NCBI GenBank assembly: GCA_013823945.1
Contig: PNMZ01000002.1
Coordinates: 310,001 to 374,000 of the forward strand
DNA: 64,000 bases
Origin: a bacterium
GTDB lineage: Bacteria; Armatimonadota; Fimbriimonadia; Fimbriimonadales; Fimbriimonadaceae
Direction of reading: 5' to 3'
Positions within the stretch are counted from its first letter, which is position 1. Each line of letters starts with the position of its first letter. The notes under the pieces are model-generated. The model searched no databases and was not told the origin of the DNA. It was given only the letters and a program-made list of their open reading frames with translations. Below are positions 34,639 through 43,379 of the stretch, in pieces. Position numbers and translations under genes: made by a program.

Positions 34639-35589
34639 ATGATGCGGGTCAATGTTCAGCGGGATTGGTATGATGTTTGGGTGGAGTGGATAGCAGAGAG
34701 TAAGGAAAGGCTAGATAAGTTTTTATGTCGCCAGTTCCCGGATGTCAGTCGAGCAAAAGTCGCGGGGCACATTCAATCGGGTGGAGTGACGGTGGATGGA
34801 GTTGTGGAATCGAAAGCGGGGTTCCAGATTCGGGAAGGGTCAATCATTGTTTCGGAAGCAATTTCAGAGACTGCTCCGCACCCGATTGAACCAGTAGAAA
34901 TGGATTTAGATGTTGTGTGGGAGGATTCTGATCTCCTTGTGGTCAATAAACCGAGGGGGCTTGCGGTGCATCCAGCAAATTCGTTGACGGGATCAACTTT
35001 GGTGAATGGGTTGCTGGCGCGGGGACACGGACTGAGCGAATTAGGCGGTGGGTTCCGACCAGGGATTGTTCACCGCTTGGACAAAGAGACAACGGGGCTG
35101 ATCATTGTTGCGAAGAATGATCGCGCGCACGCTGGGTTGGGAGAGCAGATTCAACGGCGGGCTATCCAACGTCGCTATGTGGCGGTAATTCATGGGGAGC
35201 TGCCGAATCCGCGCTTTACAATTGATGCTCCGCTGGGGCGGAATCCTCGAAATCCTTTGATGCGGGCGGTGGTGGCGGATGGAAAAGTCGCACGGACACA
35301 TATTCAGGAGCTGCGCCGGATGCCCGAAGGGCTCCTCGTTTCGTGCCGATTGGAGTCAGGGAGAACACATCAGATCAGGGTTCATATGGCGCATTTTGGG
35401 TGGCCGGTGATTGGTGATGATCTTTATGCTCCAATCAAGCTCCGACCTGGTCCAATGCAACTCCATGCGGCGAGTTTGCAGTTTTCCCATCCCATTAAAG
35501 ATGAATGGATTGAGCTGTTTGTGCAACCACCGGCGGACTTTTTTGGGTGGGACTCAATTACCCAAGCGGAGGTAGATGGTTGGGAATAG
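34639..35589 (+). CDS. rluD: 23S rRNA pseudouridine synthase, RluD type
   Basis: A 316-residue RluA/RluD-family enzyme. The N-terminal S4 domain (RLDKFLCRQFPDVSRAKVAG) is followed by the catalytic motif GIVHRLDKETTGLIIVAKND, with the Asp, and by RTHQIRVHMAHFGWPVIGD. It isomerises uridines in 23S rRNA (1911, 1915, 1917 in E. coli). The start is uncertain: ATG 34639 has no Shine-Dalgarno and is 14 bases from the divergent STN gene; GTG 34681 lies right before the S4 domain. radC overlaps its end by ten bases. Confidence 0.92.
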   Translation: MMRVNVQRDWYDVWVEWIAESKERLDKFLCRQFPDVSRAKVAGHIQSGGVTVDGVVESKAGFQIREGSIIVSEAISETAPHPIEPVEMDLDVVWEDSDLLVVNKPRGLAVHPANSLTGSTLVNGLLARGHGLSELGGGFRPGIVHRLDKETTGLIIVAKNDRAHAGLGEQIQRRAIQRRYVAVIHGELPNPRFTIDAPLGRNPRNPLMRAVVADGKVARTHIQELRRMPEGLLVSCRLESGRTHQIRVHMAHFGWPVIGDDLYAPIKLRPGPMQLHAASLQFSHPIKDEWIELFVQPPADFFGWDSITQAEVDGWE

Positions 35590-36239
35590 ACGAGGCTGGG
35601 GTTCTGGCCCGAATTCAGCAACTGGGGTTGCAGTCGGCGACATTGCACGATTTGGTGGCGATGATTTTGAGCCGAGAGGAAGGAGATGTTGGGCATTATG
35701 AAACTGCGGCGGCGGACTTGGTGCGGCGGTATCCGGGGAAGCGTTTGGTGGATTTGGGCCAGAGCGAACTCCATTCGATTGCCGGATTGGAACAGTTCGA
35801 GGGGTTGCGGATTTTGGCGGCGATTGAGATTGGTCGGCGGGCGGGGCAGAGCCGCGCTCAACTCGTCAATGAGATAAGTTCTGTCGAGGATGCGTTCAGG
35901 TTGTTCGAGTGGCTGGCAGAAGAGAAGCAGGAGCATTTCTGTGCAGCGTATTTGAACACCAAAGGCGCGGTCATAAGCACGAAGGTGATTCATATTGGGA
36001 CATTGAATATGTCGCTGGTGGGAGCCCGCGAGGTGTTTCGAGAAGCCGTGCGGGAGAATGCGGCTTCGGTCGTTGTTGCGCACAATCATCCGAGTGGCGA
36101 TCCGACGCCATCGCCAGAGGATTTGTCATTAACCCAGAGGTTGGTAGAAGCCGGAACTGTGCTTGATGTGAAAGTTTTAGATCATGTGATTATTGGGAGC
36201 AAGGGGAATGTGAGTTTGATGCGTGAGGGACTGATTTAG
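35580..36239 (+). CDS. radC: RadC-family JAB/MPN protein
   Basis: A 219-residue RadC-like protein. The C-terminal JAB1/MPN domain has the metal-binding motif VAHNHPSGDPTPSPED and an upstream Glu (REVFREAV region). The N-terminal helix-hairpin-helix has LVDLGQSELHSIAGLEQFEG. TTG 35580 is the probable start: GGAGGT lies seven bases before it. It thereby overlaps the rluD stop by ten bases. The cellular role of RadC proteins is still unclear; the old DNA-repair role is doubted. Confidence 0.9.
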   Translation: MGIDEAGVLARIQQLGLQSATLHDLVAMILSREEGDVGHYETAAADLVRRYPGKRLVDLGQSELHSIAGLEQFEGLRILAAIEIGRRAGQSRAQLVNEISSVEDAFRLFEWLAEEKQEHFCAAYLNTKGAVISTKVIHIGTLNMSLVGAREVFREAVRENAASVVVAHNHPSGDPTPSPEDLSLTQRLVEAGTVLDVKVLDHVIIGSKGNVSLMREGLI

Positions 36240-36277
36240 AATCGTTTTGGGAACGGATTTCACCCTCAGGCGTTTGG

Positions 36278-37126
36278 ATGTTTATGAGGGCGATTTGGAT
36301 TTGGGTGGTGGGGTTTGCATTGGTTGGATGTGGATCAACTTCGGAGCCTCTGGTTAAAGTGGAACCATTGGAAGATCCGACGCCCGAAGTCGCTATGACC
36401 CACGATTTCGCCGTCCCGGTCTTGATGTATCACCGGGTTTCTGAACTGACGGAGCGTGAGGAGCGGAGTCCGTTGATGCGGGATTTGACGGTTTCACCTG
36501 CTGACTTTGAAGCCCAACTGCAATTTTTGCGTGACGAGGGGTTTACGTTTTTGCATGTCACGGAAGTGGCAGAAGCACTTAAGTTTGGCAAGCCGCTACC
36601 TGAACGTGCGGTCGCATTGACCTTTGACGATGGATACAAGGATAATTTTGAGGTTGCATTCCCGCTTCTCAAGAAGTACGGCGCAAAGGGGACGGTTTTT
36701 ATGGTGACCAATAATCTTGGGCGAGCAGACCGATTGAGTTGGCCAAATTTGATAGAAATGTCGGTGAAAGCAGTTGAGATTCAGTCGCACACGGTCAGTC
36801 ATCCGGATTTGCGGATGCTGGAAGATAGACGACTCTTAAGCGAACTGGTTGATTCTCGGCAGATTTTGGAGCGAGGACTTGGAAAGCCCGTGACTTCATT
36901 GGCTTATCCAGCGGGGGCATTTGATGATCGGGTTGTGGTTGCAGTTGCAGAAGCTGGCTATTTATCGGCGTGGAAGAAAGGCGGTGGGCCGGTTCGGCCC
37001 GGCGACTCTGAAAATCCGCTGTTGCTCCCCCGAATTCGGGTCCACGGACGAACGGATGCGGATAAGTTCCGTGAGCGGGTGATGAGCGGGGTTTATCTTA
37101 GGCAGATGGACAAGCGGGACAGTTAG
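36278..37126 (+). CDS. Polysaccharide deacetylase lipoprotein (NodB/CE4)
   Basis: A 282-residue lipoprotein, with Cys at about residue 18 in ALVGCGS. The NodB domain has VLMYHRVS, the metal Asp pair in ALTFDDGYKDNF, and the His pair in EIQSHTVSHPDL; RLLLPRIRV-type ends occur near the C-terminus (LLLPRIRVHG). Such enzymes remove acetyl groups from peptidoglycan or surface polysaccharide. The lipobox places it at the envelope. It converges on the gene at 37123 with a four-base overlap. Confidence 0.87.
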   Translation: MFMRAIWIWVVGFALVGCGSTSEPLVKVEPLEDPTPEVAMTHDFAVPVLMYHRVSELTEREERSPLMRDLTVSPADFEAQLQFLRDEGFTFLHVTEVAEALKFGKPLPERAVALTFDDGYKDNFEVAFPLLKKYGAKGTVFMVTNNLGRADRLSWPNLIEMSVKAVEIQSHTVSHPDLRMLEDRRLLSELVDSRQILERGLGKPVTSLAYPAGAFDDRVVVAVAEAGYLSAWKKGGGPVRPGDSENPLLLPRIRVHGRTDADKFRERVMSGVYLRQMDKRDS

Positions 37127-37698
37127 AAATCCATGTCTTTGGGGACGAGGGTTGGGGTTACCCACTTTGTCGTTAGCTTTGATTCTTTGGTGAGTTCTGG
37201 GCTGAGTTTGAGGATGTCGGGATGGATTGTTGTAGTGAGGGGTTTGGAATAAGTGGGCTTTTCATTCAAAGCATAGAGTGCGAATCGAAGTTCGGTTTTG
37301 AGAGAGCCGGCGGGGATTTTTGGTTCGTAGGTGAATTGCTGACCGATGGGCAGATTGATGCGGTGATAGGAGTTTCCGCAGGTGATCCAGTAGTGGTATT
37401 GGATCGGTTTCCAGGTGTCGCCAATTTTTGCTTCGAGCCAAGCAATGAGGTTGCCATCGGCGGCGCGGAGCCAGAGGTTTGATTTGTTGTGATTGGTGAT
37501 TTGGATCGTGAGTTTTGAATCTTGACGGATGATGGAGATAAGTTCTTTGGTGGAGTTCTTGGTGATCGGCTTGGGAAGATTGGTTGATGTTCCGTGTCCG
37601 CCGATGGCTTCGGTGTCCTTGATGGGCGATGCGGCGGGATAGACGGCGCGCTCCATATAGATTGGGGCGGATAGGGCGAGGAGAGCGGTGATCATCAT
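37123..37698 (-). CDS. Probable exported protein of unknown function
   Basis: A 191-residue protein with a short hydrophobic start (MMITALLALSAPI). The rest is mostly beta, with SKLTIQITNHNKSNLWLRAA and RINLPIGQQFTYEPKIPAG. It resembles immunoglobulin-like beta proteins, but I cannot assign a family. A perfect TTGACA lies upstream at 37727-37732, with a poor -10 only three bases from the ATG. It converges on the deacetylase gene. Confidence 0.55.
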   Translation of the reverse strand: MMITALLALSAPIYMERAVYPAASPIKDTEAIGGHGTSTNLPKPITKNSTKELISIIRQDSKLTIQITNHNKSNLWLRAADGNLIAWLEAKIGDTWKPIQYHYWITCGNSYHRINLPIGQQFTYEPKIPAGSLKTELRFALYALNEKPTYSKPLTTTIHPDILKLSPELTKESKLTTKWVTPTLVPKDMDF

Positions 37699-37701
37699 GG
37701 G

Positions 37702-37732
37702 TTTAGACGCTCGGGTGATTTATGAGTGTCAA
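37702..37732 (-). promoter_or_regulatory. Possible promoter of the gene at 37698
   Basis: A perfect -35 TTGACA (minus strand, 37727-37732) is 18-19 bases from GTCTAA/TCTAAA, with the ATG three bases later. The -10 is weak and the spacer long. Confidence 0.35.
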
Positions 37733-37761
37733 CCGGGCGGCTCTTCGTTCAAATCACTTAT

Positions 37762-40005
37762 TTAGTCTTTGGAAGGTCGGTCACGTCGATCTGACTTTTC
37801 ACCGGAAACAAATGAGCCACTTGCGGGGTTGAGGGTCAGGATGACGGCGCTATAGGGGCCGAGGGCAAAGGTGCCTCGGAAGCCCAATCCATGGAGGGGG
37901 TTAGCTTGAGCGGTGACTCCAGCGGTGAACGTGTTGCCGTAATCACTTCCGTAGCCGTTCCAGTCGCTATTGAAAACGACCGACCAATTCCCGCCACGGG
38001 GAAGACCGATCGTGTAGTTCGCAAAGCTTGTGTTGCTGAAATTGACAAGCACAACGACGTCGTCCCCGGCACCGCCTTGATCCCAGCGATGGAAGGCGGC
38101 GACTTTTGCACCATTGTTTACATGGAAGAGGTTGAGATTCGGGCCGGAAAGGCCCTTGGTTGTCCCGCTTCGATTCAGGCGAAGGTTGATGAGGTCTTTG
38201 TAAAGTTGGCGGACTCCAGCGAAGGTGACTTCTTTTGACCAATCGATCGGATCGGTATCTTGGAAGTAGCCGTCTTCTAGGATTTCCTGGCCCTGGAAGA
38301 TCATGGGGATGCCGGGGGTCGTCATTGTGACAACCGCTCCGAGAGTAGAGCGCTTGCGGGCCCAGTAGGAGCCTGGGTTGCTGGGATCGATTTCTTGGGG
38401 TACTCGGGAGCGTCCGTTGGCGACTTCGTCGTGAGATTCGGTGTAAATAACGCGTTGGAGCCACTGTCCGTTGTAATTTTGGGTGAGGGCGGTGACAAGA
38501 TCGTTCATGTTTCGATCATTGTCGTTCGGAGTGGTCATGAGCGGTCGCATCGGGTGGACAAAGTTGGGAGACCATTGGGAGTCAAATCCCGCTCCTCCGG
38601 CACCAGTGGTTTTTGTGATCCACTCATTTGACTGTAGATCTTCGGCGATGTTGAGTTTCCAAGGTTGTCGGGCGTCGATTTCGTTATTGACCCATTGCAT
38701 CAGTGACCAGCCGTCGGGATTGTCGCCCCAGTTGGTTCGTCGGATATTGAGGGTGCTGTCCCATCGGAATCCGTCGAGGCGGAATTCTTCGAGGAACATG
38801 AGGGCGTTGTCGCGGATGTATTGGCGGACAAATCCTCGACCGAAATCAGGACGAGTATCGCCCCAAGGCGTGAAGGCACGGTCGTCGTTGTAGAAAAAGA
38901 TTCCGCCGCGGTTGTTTTCGCTCCAACCGTCGTAACGCCAGATATCGAGATCGCTGGGGCCGTAGTGGTTATGGACAACATCAAGCAGAACAGCAATGCC
39001 TCGGCTGTGGGCTTCATTGACGAATCTTTTCAGTCCATCGGGGCCGCCGTAAGCAGATTCAACGGCAAATGGGTGAGACGGGTTGTATCCCCAACTAAAA
39101 TCTCCAGCGAATTCGTTGACGGGTAAGAGCTTAATAGCGGTTACGCCCAGGTCTTGGAGATAGTCGAGACGCTGGATTGCCGAGTTAAAGTTGCCGGGGG
39201 CTCCACCAGGAGTGTCATTGAACGTTCCAATGTGCATTTGGTAAATGACCGTGTTGTTCCAGGTAGGAGTGGAGAAGTTGTTCGATGTCCAATTGAATGC
39301 TTTTTGGTCGTAAATAACACTCTCGCCGACTGAATTGGTGACGCGGGGGCCGTACGGGTCGGTACGCCAGAGGGTTTGGCTTCCATTGCGAATCACATAT
39401 TTGTACTTCTGTCCGGTCAGAGCACCGCGGATGAAGACGGAACGGTAGCCGTTGCCGTCGGACTGCATGGGGGCAGCGAGGCTATTCCAGTTGTTAAAGT
39501 CGCCAGCGGCGTGAACAGAATTGGCAAACGGGGCATAGGTGCGAAAACTGGTGCCATCTTGAGCCGGGATGCTGCCCATTCCTTGGATGTGGCTCGCGAC
39601 GACGTTGCGGGAAATTGTAAACGTGTAGAGGCAAGCTGTCCGGGTGTAGATTCCAAAGTAGACTCGACCATTGACGAGCTTAACGGATGTGGTGTTAGAG
39701 AGCGATCTGGAACCGCCAGTGCCGTTTGTGTTGAAGAACGCTGAAATATCAAAATTTGTTTGGGAAGGGATTGAACCTTGTTTGATGAAAAGGTCGATCA
39801 AGCCTCGGCGCTGTTGGAAGTCAATTTTGAGTTCACCGTGCTGACCGAGAACGTCAACTGAATAGTATTTCCATCCTCGGGTAAGGATGCTGTCCTGGAT
39901 TCTCCACGGCCCTTCGCCAGTGAGGTGGTTCACCGACTGAGCGAGCGCGTTTGTGCTGAGTAGCGCGGTGACGGCAAAGAGAATGGCGGAACGAATCGCT
40001 TTCAT
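37762..40005 (-). CDS. Exported GH13 alpha-glucan enzyme, branching-enzyme-like
   Basis: A 747-residue secreted enzyme. Signal peptide residues 1-22 end in NALAQ. About residues 25-130 look like a PPC-type beta domain; about 140-240 form a CBM48 (FRTYAPFANSVHAAGDFNNW). The GH13 barrel has VVHNHYGP, DGFRWDST (nucleophile Asp), NIAEDLQ (acid/base Glu) and TESHDEV (third Asp), like GlgB-type enzymes. The start is ATG 40005, with GAGAGG seven bases upstream. Branching enzymes are normally cytosolic, so an exported form is unusual; an alpha-amylase or glucanotransferase activity is also possible. Confidence 0.85.
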   Translation of the reverse strand: MKAIRSAILFAVTALLSTNALAQSVNHLTGEGPWRIQDSILTRGWKYYSVDVLGQHGELKIDFQQRRGLIDLFIKQGSIPSQTNFDISAFFNTNGTGGSRSLSNTTSVKLVNGRVYFGIYTRTACLYTFTISRNVVASHIQGMGSIPAQDGTSFRTYAPFANSVHAAGDFNNWNSLAAPMQSDGNGYRSVFIRGALTGQKYKYVIRNGSQTLWRTDPYGPRVTNSVGESVIYDQKAFNWTSNNFSTPTWNNTVIYQMHIGTFNDTPGGAPGNFNSAIQRLDYLQDLGVTAIKLLPVNEFAGDFSWGYNPSHPFAVESAYGGPDGLKRFVNEAHSRGIAVLLDVVHNHYGPSDLDIWRYDGWSENNRGGIFFYNDDRAFTPWGDTRPDFGRGFVRQYIRDNALMFLEEFRLDGFRWDSTLNIRRTNWGDNPDGWSLMQWVNNEIDARQPWKLNIAEDLQSNEWITKTTGAGGAGFDSQWSPNFVHPMRPLMTTPNDNDRNMNDLVTALTQNYNGQWLQRVIYTESHDEVANGRSRVPQEIDPSNPGSYWARKRSTLGAVVTMTTPGIPMIFQGQEILEDGYFQDTDPIDWSKEVTFAGVRQLYKDLINLRLNRSGTTKGLSGPNLNLFHVNNGAKVAAFHRWDQGGAGDDVVVLVNFSNTSFANYTIGLPRGGNWSVVFNSDWNGYGSDYGNTFTAGVTAQANPLHGLGFRGTFALGPYSAVILTLNPASGSFVSGEKSDRRDRPSKD

Positions 40006-40128
40006 ATGTCCTCTCAAGATTCTTCAGTGAGCTGGGTGCTTGTTGAAGAATACGTATTCTTGTCGGGATTATCTCACAAATTGTTCATGATTTGTGCTAG
40101 CAAGGATATGGGGGATTTGAATGAGCGG

Positions 40129-40611
40129 TCAATCGCCGATGATCCGCTTAAATTCCGGTCGATTGATGTAATCGCGGAAGTCTTCATCATTCTCCGCAAA
40201 TGCTTCCACCGGGAAGCCGAGATCTTTGGAAATTTGGATATGTTCCAAAACCCCTTGATCGTAGCCTTGGAGGGCATATCCGCAGGCAAGGTTGTAGTGG
40301 ATGATGCTCGGCTCGTGACCAAAAGCTTTTGAGTTAAGGAAGCTTCGCCGGGCGGCGTCAAACTCGCCCAAGTAGTGTTGTGACAGTCCGAGGTAGAACC
40401 AACCGTCTGGGTCTTCAGGGTCTTCGCTGAGAATTTCGAGATTCTTTTCTTTGGAGAGTTCCCATTCTTTATTGCTAAAAGCGTCTTGAGCGATGACTCG
40501 GACTTCTTCAGATTGGTTTTGGATGACCTTGGTATGGGTGGCCCAAGCCACGGCGCATCCAGCGGCGAGGATTGAGATCAATGAGACAAACCATCCAAGT
40601 TTGAGAATCAT
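40129..40611 (-). CDS. TPR-repeat envelope protein
   Basis: A 160-residue protein. Its N-terminus is hydrophobic (LGWFVSLISILAAGCAVAWA) with a possible lipobox at AAGC; it could instead be a signal anchor. Two or three TPRs follow (DPDGWFYLGLSQHYLGEFDA), ending with DEDFRDYINRPEFKRII, a tail common in TPR proteins. It lies upstream of the GH13 gene on the same strand, 123 bases away. The role is not readable from sequence. Confidence 0.7.
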   Translation of the reverse strand: MILKLGWFVSLISILAAGCAVAWATHTKVIQNQSEEVRVIAQDAFSNKEWELSKEKNLEILSEDPEDPDGWFYLGLSQHYLGEFDAARRSFLNSKAFGHEPSIIHYNLACGYALQGYDQGVLEHIQISKDLGFPVEAFAENDEDFRDYINRPEFKRIIGD

Positions 40612-40826
40612 CTTTGGTTACTTTACTCCTTGATAGAACGTTATGGTTCCCAGGGATTATGGTCTTTTATCGAAGTTTCTTCTTAATGGTGAGAGACAGT
40701 TGAGGGGTTTGGTTCGTTTGAAGGAGTGCATCAGGTCCGGTCAGCCTTGAGTTGGCAGGGTGACTGGTAGAATGATAGAGCGCGTCTCAATGGAGCGGCG
40801 GGCGATCAACACACGAGGTTAATTGA

Positions 40827-41840
40827 GTGGCGAAGGCCAAATTGGAAGAAATTGAAAGCCCGGCAATGCTCGAAGAGTTTTATCGTCAGATGCTCTTCAT
40901 CCGGCGATTTGAAGAGAAGTGCAATGTGGCTTACCGGCTTGGAAAAATCGGTGGATACATGCACACTTATGTTGGGATGGAAGCGACGGCGGTGGGAATC
41001 CACCACGCGATTAAGCCAACGTATGACTACATGATTACGGCTTATCGTGATCACCCGCAGCCGTTGTTGCTTGGTACAGATCCAGTCAAGGTGATGGCCG
41101 AGATCATGGGCCGCTCCGATGGGATGAGCCGAGGTAAGGGTGGTTCGATGCACGTTTATGATATCGAGCGAGGCTTCTTCGGCGGATGGGGGATTGTTGG
41201 CGGTCATATTCCGCTTGGTGGCGGTTTGGCTTTTGCGAGTAAGTATCGCAACGAAGACCGGGTCACGATTTGTTTGCTCGGTGATGGAGCAGCTAACCAA
41301 GGAGTTGTTTTTGAAACAATGAACATGGCAGCCTTGTGGGATTTGCCGATCATTTTCTGCATTGAAAACAACGAGTTCGCAATGGGTACTCGATTGGAAT
41401 ATCACGCGGCGGATACGGAGCTTTACAAACGCGGTGAGCCGTTTGGGATCAAGAGTGAGCGGATAGACGGGATGGACGTTTTGAGCTTCCACAAGGATAT
41501 GCAACGAATTGTTGACTGGACTCGGGAAAATCAGAAGCCGTACTGGGTCGAGATCATGAATTACCGATTCCTTGGGCATGGTGCGGCGGATAATGACCGC
41601 CAGCTTTACCGCACCAAGGAAGAGGAGGATGCGGCGATGAAGCGCGACCCAATCGCTCGGCTGGAAGAGATTTTGCTCAAGCGGAACGTGATGACTCGAG
41701 AGAAAATGGAGGCGATTGACGAAGAGTTGACCGACCAAGTCGAGGCGATTTATGAGCAGGCTGATGCCTCGCCATTCCCCGACGCGAGTGAGGTTTACGA
41801 CAACGTTTATACCGATATGGAACCGGAGAAAGGACACTAA
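40827..41840 (+). CDS. pdhA: Pyruvate dehydrogenase E1 alpha subunit
   Basis: A 337-residue E1 alpha of a 2-oxo acid dehydrogenase. Thiamine diphosphate/Mg binding is in LLGDGAANQGVVFETMN and IFCIENN. SRGKGGSMHVY and GGHIPLGGGLAFA are typical. Together with PdhB it decarboxylates pyruvate. GTG 40827 has GAGG eight bases upstream. pdhB follows after one base. Acetoin dehydrogenase E1 is an alternative, but the sequence fits PDH. The genes for E2 and E3 are not in the window. Confidence 0.93.
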   Translation: MAKAKLEEIESPAMLEEFYRQMLFIRRFEEKCNVAYRLGKIGGYMHTYVGMEATAVGIHHAIKPTYDYMITAYRDHPQPLLLGTDPVKVMAEIMGRSDGMSRGKGGSMHVYDIERGFFGGWGIVGGHIPLGGGLAFASKYRNEDRVTICLLGDGAANQGVVFETMNMAALWDLPIIFCIENNEFAMGTRLEYHAADTELYKRGEPFGIKSERIDGMDVLSFHKDMQRIVDWTRENQKPYWVEIMNYRFLGHGAADNDRQLYRTKEEEDAAMKRDPIARLEEILLKRNVMTREKMEAIDEELTDQVEAIYEQADASPFPDASEVYDNVYTDMEPEKGH

Positions 41841-41841
41841 G

Positions 41842-42837
41842 ATGGCGGCTGTAGAAGTAGCAACTCAAACGATGAGTTACCGAGACGCTATTAGTAAGGT
41901 GCTCTCCGAGGAAATTGAAGCCAATCCTGATGTTTTCATCATGGGTGAGGATATTGGACGGTACCAAGGTACGTTCCGCGTCACTCAAGGAATGTTTGAT
42001 AAGTACGGCGAGAAGCGGATCATTGATACGCCGATTACCGAAGCCGGCTTTACAGGAATTGCAATTGGTGCTGCGATGGCAGGGCTTCGACCAGTCGTCG
42101 AGATGATGACGATGTCCTTCTCCATCTTGGCGATGGATCAGATCATCAACCATGCGGCCAAGATTCACTACATGACCGGTGGACAAGCTAAGTGTCCGCT
42201 CGTTATTCGAGGACCGGGCGGCGCCGCGAAGCAGTTATCGGCTCAGCATACGCACTGTCTGGAAGGGTGGTATGCCCACGCTCCAGGATTGAAAGTCGTT
42301 GCACCTGCAACAGCAATAGATGCCTACGGAATGCTTCGGCAGGCGATTCGCGACGATAATCCTGTGATCTTCACAGAAAATCCGGGCCTCTACACCGTTA
42401 TGGGTGAAGTACCGGATGATCGAGAGTTTGTCGTTCCTTTTGGCAAAGCGAACATCTTGCGTGAAGGAACAGATGTGAGTTTGGTTGGATACAGCCGGAT
42501 GACTCAGATCAACTTGGCGGCAGCGGAAAAGCTTGCCGAGCAGGGAGTGAGTGCTGAAGTTGTTGACGTTCGCTCGCTCAGTCCGCTGGACATGACAACG
42601 ATCAACGCCAGTGTGGCGAAAACACACCGCGCGGTTGTGGTTTATGAAGATTGGAAGTTCGGTGGTTTTGGCGGTGAAATTGCTTCCCGAATCGCGGAAG
42701 AAAGCTTCGATGATCTCGATGCTCCGGTCGTTCGTTGTGGCGGATTAAATGTTCCGACACCTTACGCTCGGAACCTTGAGCTTGAGTGCATCCCGGATGT
42801 TGACGACGTGATTGCGGCTGTCCAAAAACTGGGCTAA
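41842..42837 (+). CDS. pdhB: Pyruvate dehydrogenase E1 beta subunit
   Basis: A 331-residue E1 beta subunit. VFIMGEDIGRYQGTFRVTQG, TPITEAGFTGIAIGAAMAG and LVIRGPGGAA are family marks; QHTHCLEGWYAHAPGLKVVA matches the E1-beta consensus. It pairs with PdhA in an alpha2beta2 tetramer that uses thiamine diphosphate. ATG 41842 follows AGGA; the gap to pdhA is one base. A strong terminator follows directly, so the transcription unit is pdhAB only. Confidence 0.94.
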   Translation: MAAVEVATQTMSYRDAISKVLSEEIEANPDVFIMGEDIGRYQGTFRVTQGMFDKYGEKRIIDTPITEAGFTGIAIGAAMAGLRPVVEMMTMSFSILAMDQIINHAAKIHYMTGGQAKCPLVIRGPGGAAKQLSAQHTHCLEGWYAHAPGLKVVAPATAIDAYGMLRQAIRDDNPVIFTENPGLYTVMGEVPDDREFVVPFGKANILREGTDVSLVGYSRMTQINLAAAEKLAEQGVSAEVVDVRSLSPLDMTTINASVAKTHRAVVVYEDWKFGGFGGEIASRIAEESFDDLDAPVVRCGGLNVPTPYARNLELECIPDVDDVIAAVQKLG

Positions 42838-42858
42838 TCCCGAGTCCGTTTGGTCCAA

Positions 42859-42890
42859 CCCCTTAGAACGAAGAGTTCTAAGGGGTTTTT
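42859..42890 (+). terminator. Intrinsic terminator of pdhAB
   Basis: A perfect 11-bp stem, CCCCTTAGAAC / GTTCTAAGGGG, with a five-base GAAGA loop and five T residues, 21 bases after the pdhB stop. Confidence 0.95.
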
Positions 42891-43298
42891 CTATTCTGGG
42901 CGACCACTTTGCCGATTACGATTACGGATCGACATTGCGGTCAGGGCGCTCATCCCTTGTGAAACATAGAATGGGCGTAGAGCGGAGTCACAGGTGAGGT
43001 CGACCATATAGTAGTCGCTGAGTTTGAGGAGCATGAGCCTTACAAGCTCTTTGCCAATGCCTTGGCTCCGGTGAGACCCTTTGACTTCTAATAGCGGAAT
43101 ATAGGCGCAAAGAACACCGTCGGTGATTGCAGTGATGAAACCGACAATTTCTTCACCTTCCCGTGCGATGATCACTTCTGAGCTTCCCTTGAGGATGCGG
43201 AGATGGGTTTCTGGTGAGGGCGGCGTGGGCCATCCCTCAAAGAATCCAGTGAGTTGTTGAGCCGTGATGCCAGCAATGCGATCGGAATAGGTGACCAC
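42891..43298 (-). CDS. GNAT-family N-acetyltransferase
   Basis: A 135-residue acetyltransferase from GTG 43298; the same frame is open to 43400, but that start would overlap mqnD. The acetyl-CoA loop is KGSHRSQGIGKELVRLML (the R/Q-x-x-G-x-G motif). TPPSPETHLRILKGSSE at the N-terminus and RPFYVSQGM at the C-terminus are also typical. The acceptor is unknown. The gene is convergent with pdhB, with its stop at the edge of that terminator. Confidence 0.78.
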   Translation of the reverse strand: MVTYSDRIAGITAQQLTGFFEGWPTPPSPETHLRILKGSSEVIIAREGEEIVGFITAITDGVLCAYIPLLEVKGSHRSQGIGKELVRLMLLKLSDYYMVDLTCDSALRPFYVSQGMSALTAMSIRNRNRQSGRPE

Positions 43299-43379
43299 AT
43301 AACCATTGTGCCGGAGAGTATTCGTGGAATTCTGGTTTATCCCCAGGACATCTGAATTTTCAAGATAAAATGAAAATTG

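Noticed and set aside
40747-40773. Promoter TTGAGT-N15-TAGAAT before pdhA
   Set aside because: The spacer is two bases short and competing alignments exist; not firm enough to list.
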